In this document: positions 5,950-7,098 of the stretch, piece by piece
Position numbering within the stretch: position 1 is the first letter of the stretch
How the letters are laid out: the number at the start of each line of letters is the position of its first letter
Assembly: GCA_041670165.1 (NCBI GenBank)
Contig: JBAXZR010000030.1
Location: 1-7,098 of the forward strand
Direction: 5' to 3'
Length of the DNA: 7,098 nt
DNA from: JBAXZR01 sp041670165
GTDB taxonomy: Bacteria; Bacillota; Clostridia; Christensenellales; UBA1242
Notes under the pieces: generated by a model
What the model was told of the DNA's origin: nothing
Databases searched by the model: none
The model's input: only the letters and a program-made list of their open reading frames with translations
Position numbers and translations under genes: made by a program

Positions 5950-6795
5950 GTGAAAAAAGTATTATGCCTTTTAATCTTGATTGTGGGTTTGGCTTTTTCT
6001 CTCTTTGTCAAAGACCAAATTTTTTGCTCGCCTATCAAAGACTGCATTGTGTATGCATCTGATGAGTCAAATCCTTATGCTCGCATAACCAATGCTAGCA
6101 CATTCTTTTATTCAAGCCCAAATTCTCTTGAAGCTTCAAAAATGTTTTTGTTGCCAGAAACATATTTTGTTGAACTTCTTGCCGATGCTGTTGACGGCTA
6201 CTACCAAGCAAAATACCTTGAAATTCAAGGTTATGTTTTAAAATCTGATATAAAATGTGTTGCCAAAGTGCCAGCAACTCCTTTCGTTACAGATGCAAGT
6301 TTCAGAGTTTTTGCTCAAAATGGTTTGAACATTCGCTCAACTCCAAAAGAGAGCGAAGGAATTTCTAACAAACTTGGAACAGTCGCATTTATGGAAAATA
6401 ACATTCAATTTTATGGAACAATTGAGGGTGAAGAAGCAGTTCCTTTCAGAGGAAGCACTTGGGTGTTTTGCAAATATTCTTCTCCCACAGGTTCTGAAAT
6501 TTTTGGCTATTTATATGCTGGTTTTTGTGATATGTTCACACCAATTCCAAAAAATTTGGAAGTGGCAGAATATGTTGAAAACCCAACATTTAGAACATCA
6601 ATTTCAGAGTCTGAAACAAGTGGAGAAATTTTTGGACAAATGTCAGCTCAGCAACAAATTGTTTTGCTTGTCTTGCTAAGCATACCTGCAATTTTTGTAA
6701 TATGGCTTTTGTTTAAACCATCGCAGTTAGCAACTGGAAAAATTAAGCGAAGTGCAAAAACAAAAAGTAGATTAGATTATTTTGAACTTGATTGA
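5950..6795 (+). CDS. Membrane-anchored SH3b-repeat protein
   Basis: A 281-residue protein with a signal peptide or N-terminal anchor (MKKVLCLLILIVGLAFSLF), an outer region of about 210 residues, one strong membrane helix (about 236-256, IVLLVLLSIPAIFVIWLLF) and a short basic cytoplasmic tail (KIKRSAKTKSR). The outer part seems to hold two bacterial SH3-like (SH3b) repeats: about 43-104 (YARITNASTFFYSSP ... IQGYVLKSDI) and about 118-196 (FRVFAQNGLNIRSTPK ... IFGYLYAGF). The phrase GLNIRSTP is the classic SH3b hallmark. Such domains commonly bind cell-wall peptides, so a cell-surface or wall-sensing role is inferred, without a visible enzyme domain. Start: GTG followed by Lys-Lys, the natural beginning of a signal peptide. 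No Shine-Dalgarno site is present. It is divergent from terL and ends inside the left arm of an inverted repeat. Confidence 0.85.
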   Translation: MKKVLCLLILIVGLAFSLFVKDQIFCSPIKDCIVYASDESNPYARITNASTFFYSSPNSLEASKMFLLPETYFVELLADAVDGYYQAKYLEIQGYVLKSDIKCVAKVPATPFVTDASFRVFAQNGLNIRSTPKESEGISNKLGTVAFMENNIQFYGTIEGEEAVPFRGSTWVFCKYSSPTGSEIFGYLYAGFCDMFTPIPKNLEVAEYVENPTFRTSISESETSGEIFGQMSAQQQIVLLVLLSIPAIFVIWLLFKPSQLATGKIKRSAKTKSRLDYFELD

Positions 6796-6942
6796 AATTT
6801 GCTCATAAAACAATGAAATTTTGGTGGTTTATTTGTATTTTGATATTATTAGTTTTTAAAATTAAGTAGAAAAGAAAATTTTCACATCAAAGGGAAACCA
6901 CTGCCAATTTCAAGGCTAAAGGCAAAAAAATCAAATTTCAAT
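6791..6942. repeat. Nested imperfect inverted repeat, possible terminator, ncRNA or MITE-like element
   Basis: Outer arms ATTGAAATTTG (6791-6801) and CAAATTTCAAT (6932-6942) are perfect over 11 bp. Inner arms at 6814-6830 and 6895-6912 pair over 7 + 7 bp (TGAAATT and GTGGTTT with their complements) around a 3/4-base bulge. A third pair, TTTGAT (6839-6844) and ATCAAA (6886-6891), lies further in. The left outer arm overlaps the TGA stop of the SH3b gene, and a T run (6942-6947) follows the right arm, so the region may act as a terminator. The right half has more G and C than its surroundings. The rest of the 189-base gap to the next gene (6943-6984) shows nothing. Confidence 0.5.
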
Positions 6943-6984
6943 TTTTTACACTATTTTATTTTTTTTGAATTTAGTTTATCTATA

Positions 6985-7098
6985 TTAAAGTTCAAATTGT
7001 CTATCTTGTTTTTTTGAAAGAACATTAATTATAGAAAAAGGTGCTTTTGAATTTTTTGCATTAGTATCAGTTTCAATCCATTTGTATGTATTAAGAAT
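6985..7098 (-). CDS. C-terminal end of an unidentified gene (cut by window edge)
   Basis: On the minus strand one frame stays open from the right edge for 37 codons to a TAA at 6987-6985. The other two minus frames stop early, one at its second codon. The peptide ends KAPFSIINVLSKKQDRQFEL and has ordinary soluble-protein composition, with a tryptophan (YKWIETD) and balanced charge, unlike the biased translations of non-coding AT-rich DNA. No start is visible and the family is not recognised. It converges on the SH3b gene, with the nested inverted repeat between them. Confidence 0.5.
   Translation of the reverse strand: MLNTYKWIETDTNAKNSKAPFSIINVLSKKQDRQFEL

Noticed and set aside
1..7098. Mycoplasma-type genetic code (TGA = Trp), suspected from the extreme AT content
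   Set aside because: Tryptophan codons checked in the terminase and the 599-residue gene are TGG, and the SH3b gene ends at TGA at its expected C-terminus.

Overview
The window is very AT-rich bacterial DNA. It has strong AAGGAG/GGAGG Shine-Dalgarno sites at several genes, vegetative (sigma-70/SigA type) promoters with 17-bp spacers, and rsmA just downstream of tatD as in Bacillota. TGG codes tryptophan and TGA is a real stop, so this is the standard bacterial code (table 11), not the Mycoplasma code. The best guess is an uncultured AT-rich Bacillota/Clostridia-like organism. No rRNA, tRNA or CRISPR array is visible.

Layout from left to right: (i) the first 21 codons of a minus-strand gene with a hydrophobic N-terminus, cut by the left edge, with its own promoter. 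(ii) A minus-strand gene for a 599-residue protein of unknown function, with a strong extended -10 promoter, a clean intrinsic terminator and a charged K/D/E/N linker built on a 39-bp tandem repeat. (iii) Divergently from it, tatD (metal-dependent DNase/hydrolase), whose promoter is so close to the ATG that the mRNA should be leaderless. (iv) rsmA/ksgA (16S rRNA dimethyltransferase) after a 247-bp gap where many Bacillota carry rnmV. The gap holds a promoter and an unusual leader containing 67 consecutive bases without G. (v) A convergent minus-strand large terminase subunit (terL), apparently intact in both ATPase and nuclease motifs, with no other phage gene beside it. (vi) Divergently, a membrane protein with a signal peptide, two SH3b-like repeats and one C-terminal membrane anchor, again with a probably leaderless start (GTG). 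(vii) A nested inverted-repeat region of about 150 bp. (viii) The last 37 codons of an unidentified minus-strand gene cut by the right edge.

TatD and RsmA are housekeeping functions (DNA/RNA end processing, ribosome maturation). The terminase is a viral genome-packaging motor and the SH3b protein is probably a cell-envelope protein. Nearly every gene appears to be its own transcription unit, so the window does not present an obvious multi-gene system. The most notable items are the isolated intact terminase next to rsmA, the two predicted leaderless genes, the palindrome inside the predicted terminase promoter, the unrecognised 599-residue protein, and the nested inverted repeat.
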